DNA of 64,000 bases, from NCBI GenBank assembly GCA_944548615.1, contig OX155963.1, forward strand, positions 29,591,659 to 29,655,658, written 5' to 3'. Positions 29,381-42,904 of the stretch are shown here, in pieces. This DNA is from Micropterix aruncella. Lineage: Eukaryota; Arthropoda; Insecta; Lepidoptera; Micropterigidae. How positions within the stretch are numbered: position 1 is the first letter of the stretch; every line of letters begins with the position of its first letter. The notes below the pieces were generated by a model. That model was not told where the DNA came from. It saw nothing but the letters and a program-made list of their open reading frames with translations, and ran no database searches. The position numbers and the translations under genes are program-made.

Positions 29381-31438
29381 GGCCTTACGAGGGCCAGAAA
29401 TTAGCAAGGCATCTATTTTCGCCAGGCAACTTTTGAAATGCTCTATAACATGATCGCCCGAGACGTCTTTTCCCTGATGGGTGATTTTTCTGCCGAGGAA
29501 TTTGAAATGATTGTTTGGGTCTATAAGGGAGATATTAGAGCCCTTATAGACCAATTTGGGGTCATAGGATGTAAATTTTGTGCCCATGCGGGCGAGTCCA
29601 AGGCAAAAACATTTGGAGGGCTTCACTTTTATACAGCCTGACCAGTCGCAGAAAAGCTCCACTTTCTGTAATAGCAGGGAAAGCTGCTTGGGGCTTCTGG
29701 TGATGAAAGTTAGGTCGTCGGCAAAAGCGAGGCACGACGAGGTGTATTGGCCGTCTGTTTTAAAACGGTAGCCCCACTTCCTGTCAAACTGGGTCAGGCT
29801 TTCCAGCAGTATATTAAAAACTATATTAAAAATCGTCGGGGAGAGGCAACAGCCCTGAAATAGTCCAATTGAATATGGTATAGAGCGGGTAGTCCATTCT
29901 TGCGTTTTAACATGGAAAGTCAGACAGTTGTAGTAGGAGGCTACAATGTCACGCACGACTGGTGGGAAGTTGTACCAGCGGAGTGCAAAGTGGAGGAGAC
30001 TGTGTCGGACTGACCCAAAGGCATTCTCTAGGTCGAGCCAGCATACATTGATTTGGCGTTCGTGCTGTCTCGCATCCTTGATGGCAGCAGCCAGGAGAGA
30101 ATTGTGCTCGAGGCAGCCCGAGACGCCACGCATGAAGCCTTTTTGAACTGATACTCCAAGGTACTCATTCCGGTGCATGAATTCGCTCATCCTCGTGTGG
30201 ACTATGCTAAAAAAGATTTTGGCCACAGTGTCTGTGAGAGCAATGGGCCGAGCGTCCTTTGGTCCGGTGCAAACTGGGACCTTCGGAATTAAGATGACTG
30301 TCGCTCGGCCAAAATTCTGTGGGACTACACCGCTATTCCATATATTTCGGAAGATGGATCCTAAATATTGCAGAAGGCAGGGGCATTTTTTGTATACTAA
30401 ATAGGGAATACCATCGGGACCCGGAGTAGAGCCCGACGGCTTCCTCTTTACTTGATTAAGAATCTCATCTAGAGATGGAGGTTGAGAAGCAAAAGCTACC
30501 GTAGGCAGGGGCGGAGGTGTAATGCCCGGTGGAGGGCTGTAATTATGGAGCCGCATTGGGTCCTCATACGTGGTCGAAAAATATTCCGTGGCCATTTCTT
30601 CCGGGATTTGGATTTTTCCCTTGGCGGCAGACAAAACCGTTTTGCTGTAGTTAAAACGGTTTTTGTCGAACCGGGCTTCCTCTTTGGATTTGAGAAATGC
30701 TGCCTTGCGCTTGTCGTTTTGCGTTGCTACGCTCTGTATGAGTTTTAGTATAGAGCGGTACGCGCGCGAGAAGTTGTGGCAGAGGGCTTTATCCCCGGCT
30801 TTCTTGGCTTCACGTAACTGGCGACGAAGTAGCCGCTTCTGCCTACGGAGCTTTGCCTTAAATGCGTTTTCTCTGTGAACCGGGTCGACATGGGTAGATT
30901 TAGGGTAAACACCCGAGAAGTATTCATGGACCGCCACCTGGAAGGACGACAGCTGGACGCTGGCAGGGGCATTACGGTTCACAGAGTGGTCAAGAATAGA
31001 AGTTAAATTATTATTATGAAATTCCCAGTCCTCTTTCGCAAGTGAAGGGAATTTTAGAGGAGGGAAGGATACGATTTGCGCGGGTAGAGGAGACCGGTCG
31101 GGTGACAAACTGCGGGCAGATGTGGAGTCAAGGGACATGTGAGGTTCAACTCTGTCCGTGACTCCTTGCGACGGTTTAAGACACTGACGTGCAGCGTCGC
31201 TATCATCGTGCCCAGCAATGTGTTTTTTTAACCATGCTAATCGTTTATATTGTTTCCCGCAGATAGGACAAGCAAGGTCCGGTGTCGTTTTAGCCGTGTC
31301 GTTGTTTGGGGTTTCAACTGGGGTAGCGGGAATTCTCCCCCCCTGATAGGCCGCTTGGGGGCATATTTCCTTTTTTTTCTTTTTTGCTTTATATATAATC
31401 GGGTCTGGCTTGCAAGGCCATCGACCAGATGCGTTCTT
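29258..31438 (-). pseudogene. REL retrotransposon copy 2, endonuclease lost
   Basis: Identical in sequence to the full-length ORF, except for isolated substitutions such as Ser507 to Pro, from the open 5' extension with its C2H2 finger (to 31,438) through residue 586. The tandem-duplication joint at 29,380/29,381 then swaps the rest for about 40 residues translated from the CA microsatellite and composite repeat. It keeps all reverse transcriptase motifs including FADD, but lacks most of the thumb, the CCHC knuckle and the endonuclease, and has no 3' UTR. It should not retrotranspose on its own. Confidence 0.92.
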
Positions 31439-31510
31439 TCACGCCGTCCACCGTCTCTCCGGCTGTCACAACTCTTTCGTTGTTGTCATCCTGATGATCA
31501 GGGGGTTTAC

Positions 31511-32281
31511 AATAAATACAAACGGAGCTGCCATGGAATTCACCGACCGGAGTCGGGCCCATCATAATACTATTTTTTTACACTTCTGGGGGGTGAGCAG
31601 TGGATTCCGGACTTACGAACGGGGATTCGAAATGGTGGTGGGGGGATTTCGAAAATCCTCGTGCATACCTACAACAATCACTGTATCCTATCTTACGACC
31701 TTGCGTTGGGCTTTCGGCGGTGGGAACATTTTAAGAAGAAGGTTCCACGTAGAAGAGAGTTTGTAACCGTCGCGCGTCGTCTCTAATAAAGTTCGGGGTT
31801 CTTCTTATTTCAATGGCTTCCCGGATCATGCGAGGAAAGTAAAATTGTTCTTTGGATAATGGGATTTTGAAACTGCAGCCAGTGGTTACTTCCGCTATCC
31901 AATATATGTTTGCAGATCGCCGATTTTTCTCGCTAAACGTTTTAACAGCTTTGATGTGTTCTGTCAGTCGCGTGGCTATGGGCCGTTTCGTTTGTCCAAC
32001 GTAGGATAGACCGCAACTGCATTCGACTTTATACACACGGGGTTCGCAGTTGTATTACATCCTTTACTGGCCTCAAAAATCGAGCTACATTTTGAGTCGG
32101 CTTGAAAATCGTTTTCATATCGAATTTGTTTAGTATCTTACTTATTCGATCTTACTTATTGTGTTTACGATGTTTAGTATCTTACTTATTATGTTTAAGA
32201 TCTTACGATGTTTAGTATCTTACTTATTGTTTAGTATCTTACTTACGCCCTTGACGTATAGTAATAAAGTTCTTGATCTGC
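31511..32281 (-). pseudogene. REL 3' UTR piece and Penelope GIY-YIG fragment, unit 2
   Basis: Same content as 24,400-25,170. The GIY-YIG frame occupies 32,036-31,731 and is identical at protein level. The expanded short repeat in the linker (about 32,129-32,246) is retained. Confidence 0.85.
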
Positions 32282-32951
32282 TCGGTTTATGGATTTCGTC
32301 TGTATTGGATCGTGTGCGTGTGTCGTGATATTTTCGTTATACGTTTAATATATTGACCAATATCGGTATTGCATCAATAATATTGACCGTGTAAAGTAGG
32401 CTTTAGAGAACTAAAATTTGGTACACAGATACCTTTTTGAACCGAAATAATTCTGTAAAATTGTTGGATTAACTTTGGTTAAAAATGTATCGCATACAAG
32501 TGTCACAAATAATATTTAAAATTCACCATATTTAAGAAAACACTCATTTTAACAAAAATACCATTTTAATACCATGGAAAATTCTGAAAATTTGCTACGA
32601 ATTGGCGCGAGGGGAGAGAGGCTCGCCCTCTTTCGGGGGAGGGGGAGAGGAAGGGATTGTTGGAAGGTGTGCTTGTCTACTCGCCGGGATAGTCTTAGGC
32701 TGACACAACGGATTTAAAAATATATCATTTACTTTCAATAAACATAAAAGTATTTTAGGCGTTCTACTTTAACCCTAGATTACTAAACTATATTCACAGT
32801 TACATCCGTCGAGTGGATTAAGCAATGAAATACCATAGATATAAGCAATATTATTTAATAACAACAGGAATTTCTTACATTGCACCAAAGGGTTGTAAAA
32901 TAGGAACTAAATATAATATGAACAAAGTATTTATCAAAACATCATTCCGCA

Positions 32952-33227
32952 CCACATAGGGTAAGAGCTATGGGTGCGGGATAAGAGGGATGAAGTAAGT
33001 TAGGGTAAGAGGGATGGTTACCACATAGGGTAAGAGCTATGGGTGCGGGATAAGAGGGATGAAGTAGGGTAGGGTAAGAGGGATGATTACCACACAGGGG
33101 AAGAGCTATGGGTGCGGGATAAGAGGGATGAAGTAAGGTAGGGTAAGAGGGATGGTTACCACATAGGGTAAGAGCTATGGATGCGGGATAAGAGGGATGA
33201 AGTAAGGTAGGGTAATAGAAATGGTTT
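32952..33227 (+). repeat. 69-bp minisatellite, four copies, unit 2
   Basis: Exact counterpart of 25,841-26,116, same copy number and variants. Confidence 0.95.
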
Positions 33228-34182
33228 ATGGACCTCTAAAAAAAAGAATGGTTGCCTACTGTAGCGGATAGAAGCCTAGCGTTAAAAATGATTTCTGAAC
33301 TTGTAATATTTTCTTCATTTTCATTATGAGAACTGTAATTTTATATTCTTCTATTTCTTAAAGCTATTCCTTTTTTGGTTTTTTCTTTTTTTCCGGTTGC
33401 TATCTTTTCTTTAGATTGCTTTTTTTTCGCTGTTGTTCGGTTTAGTTCGCTGGGTCTACACCGAGAACCCAATATGCATCTGTGGAACGCTACAGGCTGA
33501 AGACCACCTCCGATCCTTCCAGCAACTGTCAACCTCCACCCCACACCAGGATCTACAAGAGGCAAACGACAAGGAAATCCAACCTAAATTATCCCGGACG
33601 CGTTAACGAACGAACGACAAAACAGACGAAGAAAAATTTTTTATTTGTTGACGACGTGTTGTTGAAATAGTGCTAAAATCTACTATGCTCTGGCCATATT
33701 TTTAATTCCCCCTTTACTCTTTGAATTTGAAGTTTCACATTCCATTTCGGCGAATATGAAAGTTTTTCCGACATAACATTTATTACTGATCATGGAGACA
33801 CTCTTTATTATTATTATTATTATTAGTTTTTTTATTATTATTATATTTGGGAAACAGACAGTAAAAAAAACACATTTTCTAAATCAAAATATAACAAACA
33901 TAAACCATTTATATGTTTCCACCTATTAAACGGTCATATTTATTTATTTTATTTATTTATGGTAATGTTCATAATATGCAACAAGCGTAACAAATCATAA
34001 TGTATATCTATACTTTAAATAAAACCCACAGCAAGTTGTGTCATGTTTATAGTGAAAATCGGTCCCATGTCGCTCAACTAAGTAAACGCTTGTTCTAGGG
34101 CAAACACTTTAAACAAATACTAGTTTAAAAAAGAAGACATCGACGTGTTCTTTTTTTTCATAATAGTCAATCTATATCTATC

Positions 34183-35031
34183 TTATCTTAATATATATAA
34201 ATTACGTGTCACGTTGTTTGTCCGCGATGGACTCCTAAACTACTTAACCGATTTGAATCAAATTTGCACACAATGTGCAGTTTGATCCAACTTGAAAGAT
34301 AGGATAGCTTACGTCTTAATTTATAGTCGCGATATTATTTTATTGCAATGTCTATTATTTGACATTCGCAATTATCTGTTAGTTCCAAACGATTTTAACA
34401 GATGGCGTTATCTATTGAGTAATCCATAGATGGCGCTGCTATGTTAAACCTACAAACGTCACAGTCGGCCAAGCGTTATTCTAAATTCAAAATATTGTGA
34501 AGGTAATACAGTGAAATTATTCCTGCTTTTTAATTATTTGTGCTTCATTGTTCAAAACTCTTTAATTAAAATATATACATGTAAGTATTATCACATAGTT
34601 ATAAAAGTGGAATAACTGCAGTATAGGAACCTCTCTCCAATTTTTTTCATTTTAATGCTAAATCTGGAAGAAAATTGTGTCGGTCGCTATAAATAAGCGA
34701 GATATAGGCATTCAAAGTTTAAATTTTAAAAACAGGCCAAAATAATATAATATAAAAATGGATGTTGGTATATCTGTATGCCCGCCCGTCTGTCCGAGTT
34801 TAATAGACTCCGAAACCGTTTGACCGATCACCATGAAAGTTGGCATATATATGTATTTATTCATGGTTAAGGTTTTTATATATATATCCGCTTTGTTGCA
34901 ACTTTCAACTAGACGGCGCTGCAGCACACCAACTTCTATACTGCTCAACCGATCGCCATGAAAATTGGTATACATTGGTATTTCAGAAAAGATATAACAC
35001 GGGCAACGCCGGGTAATACCACTCGTATATA
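34183..35031 (+). mobile_element. Helitron-like insertion present only in unit 2
   Basis: About 849 bp interrupt the 5' end of the unit's Helitron. It starts near TCTTAATATATATAAATTAC and ends CGGGCAACGCCGGGTAATAC followed by CACTCGTA. Phrases such as ACTTAACCGATTTGAATCAA and CGATCGCCATGAAAATTGG are typical of lepidopteran Helitron families. The end has CTCG in place of CTAG. It may itself be two nested pieces (junction about 34,740). Confidence 0.6.
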
Positions 35032-35595
35032 TATAAAACAAAGTCGAGTTTGTTAGAACACCTCAAATCGAGAATGGCTGGACCGATTTTCCTGGTTTTT
35101 GATTTGTTGTATTTGTCTCCGTCCCGAATAGCAGAATAACTATTAAAAACAACAATTGGAAAATTGACGAAAAATTAAAATAAAAGAAAAAACATTTTCC
35201 CATACAAAATGTAAATCCGTGTTTTTCTCATGGTCAGTTGTACGTGGCATGTTCAGGTGTCGACAAATCATCCGCTTTTTTTGTTCTTGCGCCTAATAAA
35301 AAAACAAAAAATGTCGTAGGTATATCACAAGGTGCTTCAATGAAGAGAATTATGTAAACCGAGTGCATCCCATGCTGCACAATATGTAAATAGATTAATT
35401 CAATCATGTCTTGCTGACACGCGATTGATATACTTAATTTTTGTACTTTTATGTTTCATATTGTGTTATTATCTTAATAAAGTAGTGAACTTAATATTTA
35501 TTTTGTATTCATTTTATAACTTTTATAAGTTCAGCTAATCTGTAACACGACATTGATTTACTGTTAGGCTGTACGAAGTTTGCCGGGACAGCTAG
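35032..35595 (+). mobile_element. Non-autonomous Helitron, unit 2
   Basis: As 27,066-27,635 but its first few bases are displaced by the preceding insertion. Ends GCCGGGACAGCTAG. Confidence 0.85.
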
Positions 35596-35769
35596 TCTAA
35601 ATATAAAATCAGTCTTTCTTTGTCAGCTCTACAGAACACCAGTCGCCTAGGAAGATGAGTTCTTCCTGGCAGGTGCAATCTCTGATGGCGGCTGGACATT
35701 AAAACTCATAAGGCGGGCTGGCGCCGAATTCATTTCCAAGGCACGCCTTCGCTTCGCAATCGAAATGAG

Positions 35770-37120
35770 TTAATAGAAAAAATACATTTTTTAAAACAAG
35801 CTTCTATTAAAGTGCTCTGTCCCGAGCCAACCCTGGGTGCAGCAGCCATGTCATAGTGGAACTTAGAACAGGCTATCGTTATTTAATGCTACACAGTATT
35901 TCGTGATTTGCTTTTGACCGTTGATGAGTCCCTTCGTTGAAAGCCAAATCTGGGTGCAGCATATCGCGATGAAACTTAAACTTAAACTCTTCTTAATTCC
36001 TTACCCACAGAAATAGATATCTTTTGTATATCCCTTTGGCAGCTAAAAAAGCAACTCCCTGCTATCTCATGTTTACCATAATCTGTCTTTTATTTAGTTT
36101 TATATTTTTATGTTTTTTTCTTGTTCAATGTTAGCATTAATTTAGTTATGTAAGTCATTTATTTTTAGAATTACACTCTAGCTTTAATATTCAAGGGCGA
36201 ATTGGATTCATCTGTAATGCTCTTGAATACTATTTGAAACTAATAAATAATAATAATAATAACGGGCTGTCATAATTGAATGCGTATACAGCATTTCGTT
36301 TCTGCTGTTGGCCATTGAGGAGTCCCCTCGTTGGAATCCAACCCTAGATGCAGCAGCCCTATCGCGGTAAAACTTAGAACGGGCTATCATAATAGAATTC
36401 GTATACAAAATTGTGTGTCTGTGCTGTTGACCGTGGAAGAGTATCCTCGCCGGGAGCTGATACTGGGTATAGGAAACCATTTTTTTCAAGGAAACCATTT
36501 AGTCGTTTTTCGGTGATCCTCTCCAGAATTTTTGAGAAATTGCTACTGGTCGATAATTTTCTACGCTCGTGGGATCGCCCTTTTTTATATATCGGTGTAA
36601 TCTTGGCTACTTTGTAACAATCTGGCAATATTCCCTCTGAAAAGCTTAAATTGTAAAGATTGTTAGACAAGGTGCCAGTACCTACACGTTTATGGATTTT
36701 AATTACACTAACAGGTATGTCATCGAGAGCAGTTGATTTTTTGTTCTTTGGAGAGTCGATACATTTTTCTATTTCTTGATTGTTGATCGATAGTTTGATC
36801 CTTATTAAATATAGTTTATGTAGAACTCTTTGGATGCTTTCTATTTTTCTAGTTTTTATATATTTTTGTTATTGAATTGCTGATTCTCTATGTTTTCTCA
36901 TTATTTATGTTGTTTTTTATTATTCTAGTTTTTATGTCGTTGTTATTGATTTTTTGAATTTCTATGTTTTTTTTTAATTATTAGTTTTTTATAGACTTTT
37001 TTATAATTTTATGAGTAATTTGAAATGTAATTTTATTTGTAGAAATACCACTAGATATGTAATTTCTATACCCAGATCGGGTTTTTGAATAGAAATTATT
37101 CTTATTCTTATTCTTATTCT
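35770..37120 (+). mobile_element. 117-bp composite, LINE UTR and twin-primed LINE, unit 2
   Basis: Counterpart of 27,810-29,160. The 117-bp units flank the LINE UTR at 35,991-36,255, and the 5'-inverted LINE lies at 36,472-37,120 with the reverse transcriptase finger fragment on the minus strand. Confidence 0.75.
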
Positions 37121-37217
37121 ATAATCGGGCCATACTCACCACAAGAATGCGTTGTCATCGGAACTGAACCAAAATGTAAAATTTCAACTTTATAGGATAA
37201 GATGAAGTGGTTCTAAT

Positions 37218-39398
37218 TCAGCTTGCAATATTAGACCTCAGCAAACTAACAAACATTGCAAGATAGTTTGGCGCTATGTAAGAATACACATATACACACA
37301 CACACACATACACACCCACAGAGAGCCATACAGATAAACAGGCCTTACGAGGGCCAGAAATTAGCAAGGCATCTATTTTCGCCAGGCAACTTTTGAAATG
37401 CTCTATAACATGATCGCCCGAGACGTCTTTTCCCTGATGGGTGATTTTTCTGCCGAGGAATTTGAAATGATTGTTTGGGTCTATAAGGGAGATATTAGAG
37501 CCCTTATAGACCAATTTGGGGTCATAGGATGTAAATTTTGTGCCCATGCGGGCGAGTCCAAGGCAAAAACATTTGGAGGGCTTCACTTTTATACAGCCTG
37601 ACCAGTCGCAGAAAAGCTCCACTTTCTGTAATAGCAGGGAAAGCTGCTTGGGGCTTCTGGTGATGAAAGTTAGGTCGTCGGCAAAAGCGAGGCACGACGA
37701 GGTGTATTGGCCGTCTGTTTTAAAACGGTAGCCCCACTTCCTGTCAAACTGGGTCAGGCTTTCCAGCAGTATATTAAAAACTATATTAAAAATCGTCGGG
37801 GAGAGGCAACAGCCCTGAAATAGTCCAATTGAATATGGTATAGAGCGGGTAGTCCATTCTTGCGTTTTAACATGGAAAGTCAGACAGTTGTAGTAGGAGG
37901 CTACAATGTCACGCACGACTGGTGGGAAGTTGTACCAGCGGAGTGCAAAGTGGAGGAGACTGTGTCGGACTGACCCAAAGGCATTCTCTAGGTCGAGCCA
38001 GCATACATTGATTTGGCGTTCGTGCTGTCTCGCATCCTTGATGGCAGCAGCCAGGAGAGAATTGTGCTCGAGGCAGCCCGAGACGCCACGCATGAAGCCT
38101 TTTTGAACTGATACTCCAAGGTACTCATTCCGGTGCATGAATTCGCTCATCCTCGTGTGGACTATGCTAAAAAAGATTTTGGCCACAGTGTCTGTGAGAG
38201 CAATGGGCCGAGCGTCCTTTGGTCCGGTGCAAACTGGGACCTTCGGAATTAAGATGACTGTCGCTCGGCCAAAATTCTGTGGGACTACACCGCTATTCCA
38301 TATATTTCGGAAGATGGATCCTAAATATTGCAGAAGGCAGGGGCATTTTTTGTATACTAAATAGGGAATACCATCGGGACCCGGAGTAGAGCCCGACGGC
38401 TTCCTCTTTACTTGATTAAGAATCTCATCTAGAGATGGAGGTTGAGAAGCAAAAGCTACCGTAGGCAGGGGCGGAGGTGTAATGCCCGGTGGAGGGCTGT
38501 AATTATGGAGCCGCATTGGGTCCTCATACGTGGTCGAAAAATATTCCGTGGCCATTTCTTCCGGGATTTGGATTTTTCCCTTGGCGGCAGACAAAACCGT
38601 TTTGCTGTAGTTAAAACGGTTTTTGTCGAACCGGGCTTCCTCTTTGGATTTGAGAAATGCTGCCTTGCGCTTGTCGTTTTGCGTTGCTACGCTCTGTATG
38701 AGTTTTAGTATAGAGCGGTACGCGCGCGAGAAGTTGTGGCAGAGGGCTTTATCCCCGGCTTTCTTGGCTTCACGTAACTGGCGACGAAGTAGCCGCTTCT
38801 GCCTACGGAGCTTTGCCTTAAATGCGTTTTCTCTGTGAACCGGGTCGACATGGGTAGATTTAGGGTAAACACCCGAGAAGTATTCATGGACCGCCACCTG
38901 GAAGGACGACAGCTGGACGCTGGCAGGGGCATTACGGTTCACAGAGTGGTCAAGAATAGAAGTTAAATTATTATTATGAAATTCCCAGTCCTCTTTCGCA
39001 AGTGAAGGGAATTTTAGAGGAGGGAAGGATACGATTTGCGCGGGTAGAGGAGACCGGTCGGGTGACAAACTGCGGGCAGATGTGGAGTCAAGGGACATGT
39101 GAGGTTCAACTCTGTCCGTGACTCCTTGCGACGGTTTAAGACACTGACGTGCAGCGTCGCTATCATCGTGCCCAGCAATGTGTTTTTTTAACCATGCTAA
39201 TCGTTTATATTGTTTCCCGCAGATAGGACAAGCAAGGTCCGGTGTCGTTTTAGCCGTGTCGTTGTTTGGGGTTTCAACTGGGGTAGCGGGAATTCTCCCC
39301 CCCTGATAGGCCGCTTGGGGGCATATTTCCTTTTTTTTCTTTTTTGCTTTATATATAATCGGGTCTGGCTTGCAAGGCCATCGACCCGATGCGTTCTT
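37218..39398 (-). pseudogene. REL retrotransposon copy 3, endonuclease lost
   Basis: Protein identical to copy 2 from the first Met, including the Pro variant and the same acquired 40-residue tail at the 37,340/37,341 joint. Its 5' open extension with the C2H2 finger is present. This part of unit 3 is essentially identical to unit 2, in contrast to the more diverged right half of unit 3. Confidence 0.92.
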
Positions 39399-39470
39399 TC
39401 ACGCCGTCCACCGTCTCTCCGGCTGTCACAACTCTTTCGTTGTTGTCATCCTGATGATCAGGGGGTTTAC

Positions 39471-40140
39471 AATAAATACAAACGGAGCTGCCATGGAATT
39501 CACCGACCGGAGTCGGGCCCATCATAATACTATTTTTTTACACTTCTGGGGGGTGAGCAGTGGATTCCGGACTTACGAACGGGGATTCGAAATGGTGGTG
39601 GGGGGATTTCGAAAATCCTCGTGCATACCTACAACAATCACTGTATCCTATCTTACGTCCTTGCGTTGGGCTTTCGGCGGTGGGAACATTTTAAGAAGAA
39701 GGTTCCACTAAGAAGAGAGTTTGTAACCGTCGCGCGTCGTCTCTAATAAAGTTCGGGGTTCTTCTTATTTCAATGGCTTCCCGGATCATGCGAGGAAAGT
39801 AAAATTGTTTTTTGGATAATGGGATTTTGAAACTGCAGCCAGTGGTTACTTCCGCTATCCAATATATGTTTGCAGATCGCCGATTTTTCTCGCTAAACGT
39901 TTTAACAGCTTTGATGTGTTCTGTCAGTCGCGTGGCTATGGGCCGTTTCGTTTGTCCAACGTAGGATAGACCGCAACTGCATTCGACTTTATACACACGG
40001 GGTTCGCAGTTGTATTACATCCTTTACAGGCCTCAAAAATCGAGCTACATTTTGAGTCGGCTTGAAAATCGTTTTCATATCGAATTTGTTTAGTATCTTA
40101 TTCGATCTGTCACGCCCTTGACGTATAGTAAGAAAGCTCT
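39471..40140 (-). pseudogene. REL 3' UTR piece and Penelope GIY-YIG fragment, unit 3
   Basis: GIY-YIG frame at 39,996-39,691 with a few substitutions (for example KKQFYF for KEQFYF). The linker lacks the repeat expansion seen in units 1 and 2 and reads more directly from LYVKGVTDRI to KILNKFDMKTIFKP (one frameshift), so it is closer to the ancestral state. Confidence 0.85.
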
Positions 40141-40829
40141 TGATCTGCTCGGTTTATGGATTTCGTCTGTATTGGATCGTGTGCGTGTGTCGTGATATTT
40201 TCGTTATACGTTTAATATATTGACCAATATCGGTATTGCATCAATAATATTGACCGTGTAAAGTAGGCTTTAGAGAACTAAAATTTGGTACACAGATACT
40301 TTTTGGACCGAAATAATTCTGTAAAATTGTTGGATTAACTTTGGTTAAAAATGTATCGCATACAAGTGTCACAAATAATATTTAAAATTCACCATATTTA
40401 AGAAAACACTCATTTTAACAAAAATACCATTTTAATACCATGGAAAATTCTGAAAATTTGCTACGAATTGGCGCGAGGGGAGAGAGGCTCGCTCTCTTCC
40501 GGGGGAGGGCGGGGGGGAGGGGGAGAGGAAGGGATTGTTGGAAGGTGTGCTTGTCTACTCGCCGTGATAGTCTTATGCTGACACAAAGGATTTAAAAATA
40601 TATCATTTACTTTCAATAAATATAAAAGTATTTTAATCGTTCTACTTTAACCCTAGATTACTAAACTATATTCACAGTTACATCCGTCGAGTGGATTAAG
40701 CAATGAAATACCATAGATATAAGCAATATTATTTAATAACAACAGGAATTTCTTACATTGCACCAAAGGGTTGTAAAATAGGAACTAAATATAATATGAA
40801 CAAAGTATTTATCAAAACATCATTCCGCA

Positions 40830-41174
40830 CCACATAGGGTAAGAGCTATGGGTGCGGGATAAGAGGGATGAAGTAAGTTAGGGTAAGAGTGATGGTTACC
40901 AGATAGGGTAAGAGATATGGGTGCGGGATAAGAGGGATGAAGTAAGGAGGGTAAGAGGAATGGTTACCACATAGTGTAAGAGCTATGGGTGCGGGATAAG
41001 AGGGATGAAGTAAGGTAGGGTAAGAGGGATGATTACCATACAGGGGAAGAGCTATGGGTGCGGGATAAGAGGGATGAAGTAAGGTAGGGTAAGAGGGATG
41101 GTTACCACATAGGGTAAGAGCTATGGATGCGGGATAAGAGGGATGAAGTAAGGTAGGGTACTAGAAATGGTTTA
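40830..41174 (+). repeat. 69-bp minisatellite, five copies, unit 3
   Basis: CC starts at 40,830, 40,899, 40,967, 41,036 and 41,105. One more copy than in units 1 and 2, and one unit of 68 bp. Confidence 0.93.
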
Positions 41175-42130
41175 TGGACCTCTAAAAAAAAGAATGGTTG
41201 CCTACTGTAGCGGATAGAAGCCTAGCGTTAAAAATGATTTCTGAACCTGTAATATATTCTTCATTTTCATTATGAGAACTGAAAATTTATATTCTTCTAT
41301 TTCTTAAAGCTATTCCTTTTTTGGTTTTTTCTTTTTTTCCGGTTGCTATCTTTTCTTTAGATTGCTTTTTTTTCGCTGTTGTTCGCTTTAGTTCGCTGGG
41401 TCTACACCGAGAACCCAATATGCATCTGTGGAACGCTACAGGCTGAAGACCACCTCCGATCCTTCCAGCAACTGTCAACCTCCATCACACACCAGGATCT
41501 ACAAGAGGCAAACGACAAGGAAATCCAACCTAAATTATCCCGGACGCGTTAACGAACGAACGACAAAACAGACGAAGAAAAAAGTTCAAATTTGTTGACG
41601 ACGAGTTGTTGAAATAGTGCTAAAATCTACTATGCTCTGGCAATATTTTTACCTTATTAATTCCCCCTTTACTCTTTGAATTTGAAGTTTCACATTCCAT
41701 TTCTGCGAATATGAAAGTTTTTCCGACATAACATTGATTACTGATCATGGAGACACTCTTTATTATTATTATTATTATTAGTTTTTTATTATTATTATAT
41801 TTGGGAAACAGACAGTAAAAAAAACACATTTTCTAAATCAAAATATAACAAACATAAACCATTTATATGTTTCCACATATTAAACGGTCATATTTATTTA
41901 TTTTATTTATTTATGGTAATGTACATAATATGCAACAAGCGTAACAAATCATAATGTATATCTACACTTTAAATAAAACCCACAGCAAGTTGTGTCATGT
42001 TTATAGTGAAAATCGGTCCCATGTCGCTCAACTAAGTAAACGCTTGTTCTAGGGCAAACACTTTAAACAAATACTAGTTTAAAAAAGAAGACATCGACGT
42101 GTTCTTTTTTTTCATAATAGTCTATCTATA
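41175..42130. other. Unit 3 counterpart of 26,117-27,065
   Basis: Holds the diverged LINE C-terminal tail fragment (about 41,287-41,540, plus strand) and AT-rich DNA with a TTA microsatellite. Nothing else recognised. Confidence 0.5.
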
Positions 42131-42713
42131 TCTATATATATATAAAACAAAGTCGAGTTTGTTCGAACACCTTAAATCGAGAACGGCTGGACCGATTTTC
42201 CTGGTTTTTGATTTGTTGTATTTGTCTCCGTCCCGAATAGCAGAATAACTATTAAAAACAACAATTGGAAAATTGACGAAAAATTAAAATAAAAGAAAAA
42301 ACATTTTCCCATACAAAATGTAAATCCGTGTTTTTCTCATGGTCAGTTGTACGTGGCATGTTCAGGTGTCGACAAATCATCCGCTTTTTTTGTTCTTGCG
42401 CCTAATAAAAAAACACAAAATGTCGTATATCACAAGGTGCTTCAATGAAGAGAATTATGTAAACCGAGTGCATCCTATGCTGCACAATATGTAAATAGAT
42501 TAATTCAATCATATATTGCTGACACGCGATTGATATACTTAATTTTTGTACTTTTATGTTTCTTATTGTGTTATTATCTTAATAAAGTAGTGAACTTAAT
42601 ATTTATTTTGTATTCATTTTATAACTTTTATAAAATCATAAATTAAGTTCAGCTAATCTGTAACACGACATTGATTTACTGTTAGGCTGTACGAAGTTTT
42701 CCGGGACAGCTAG
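42131..42713 (+). mobile_element. Non-autonomous Helitron, unit 3
   Basis: As 27,066-27,635, with an extra AAATCATAAATTAAGT segment near 42,635 that is also present in the separate copy at 52,752. Units 1 and 2 have therefore lost it. Ends TTCCGGGACAGCTAG. Confidence 0.85.
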
Positions 42714-42904
42714 TCTAAATATAAAATCAGTCTTTCTTTGTCAGCTCTACAGAACACCAGTCGCCTAGGAAGATGAGTTCTTCCTGGCAGGTGCAATCTC
42801 TGATGGCGGCTGGACATTAAAACTCATAAGGCGGGCTGGCGCCGAAGGTCTTAGCCGACAGGAACACATTTCCAAGGCACGCCTTCGCTTCGCAATCGAA
42901 ATGA

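Larger units (their letters stand above)
29381..37340. repeat. Tandem segmental duplication, unit 2 (7,960 bp)
   Basis: Offset from unit 1 by 7,111 bp up to about 34,183 and by 7,960 bp after about 35,031. The 849-bp difference is one insertion. Otherwise nearly identical to unit 1. Confidence 0.93.
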
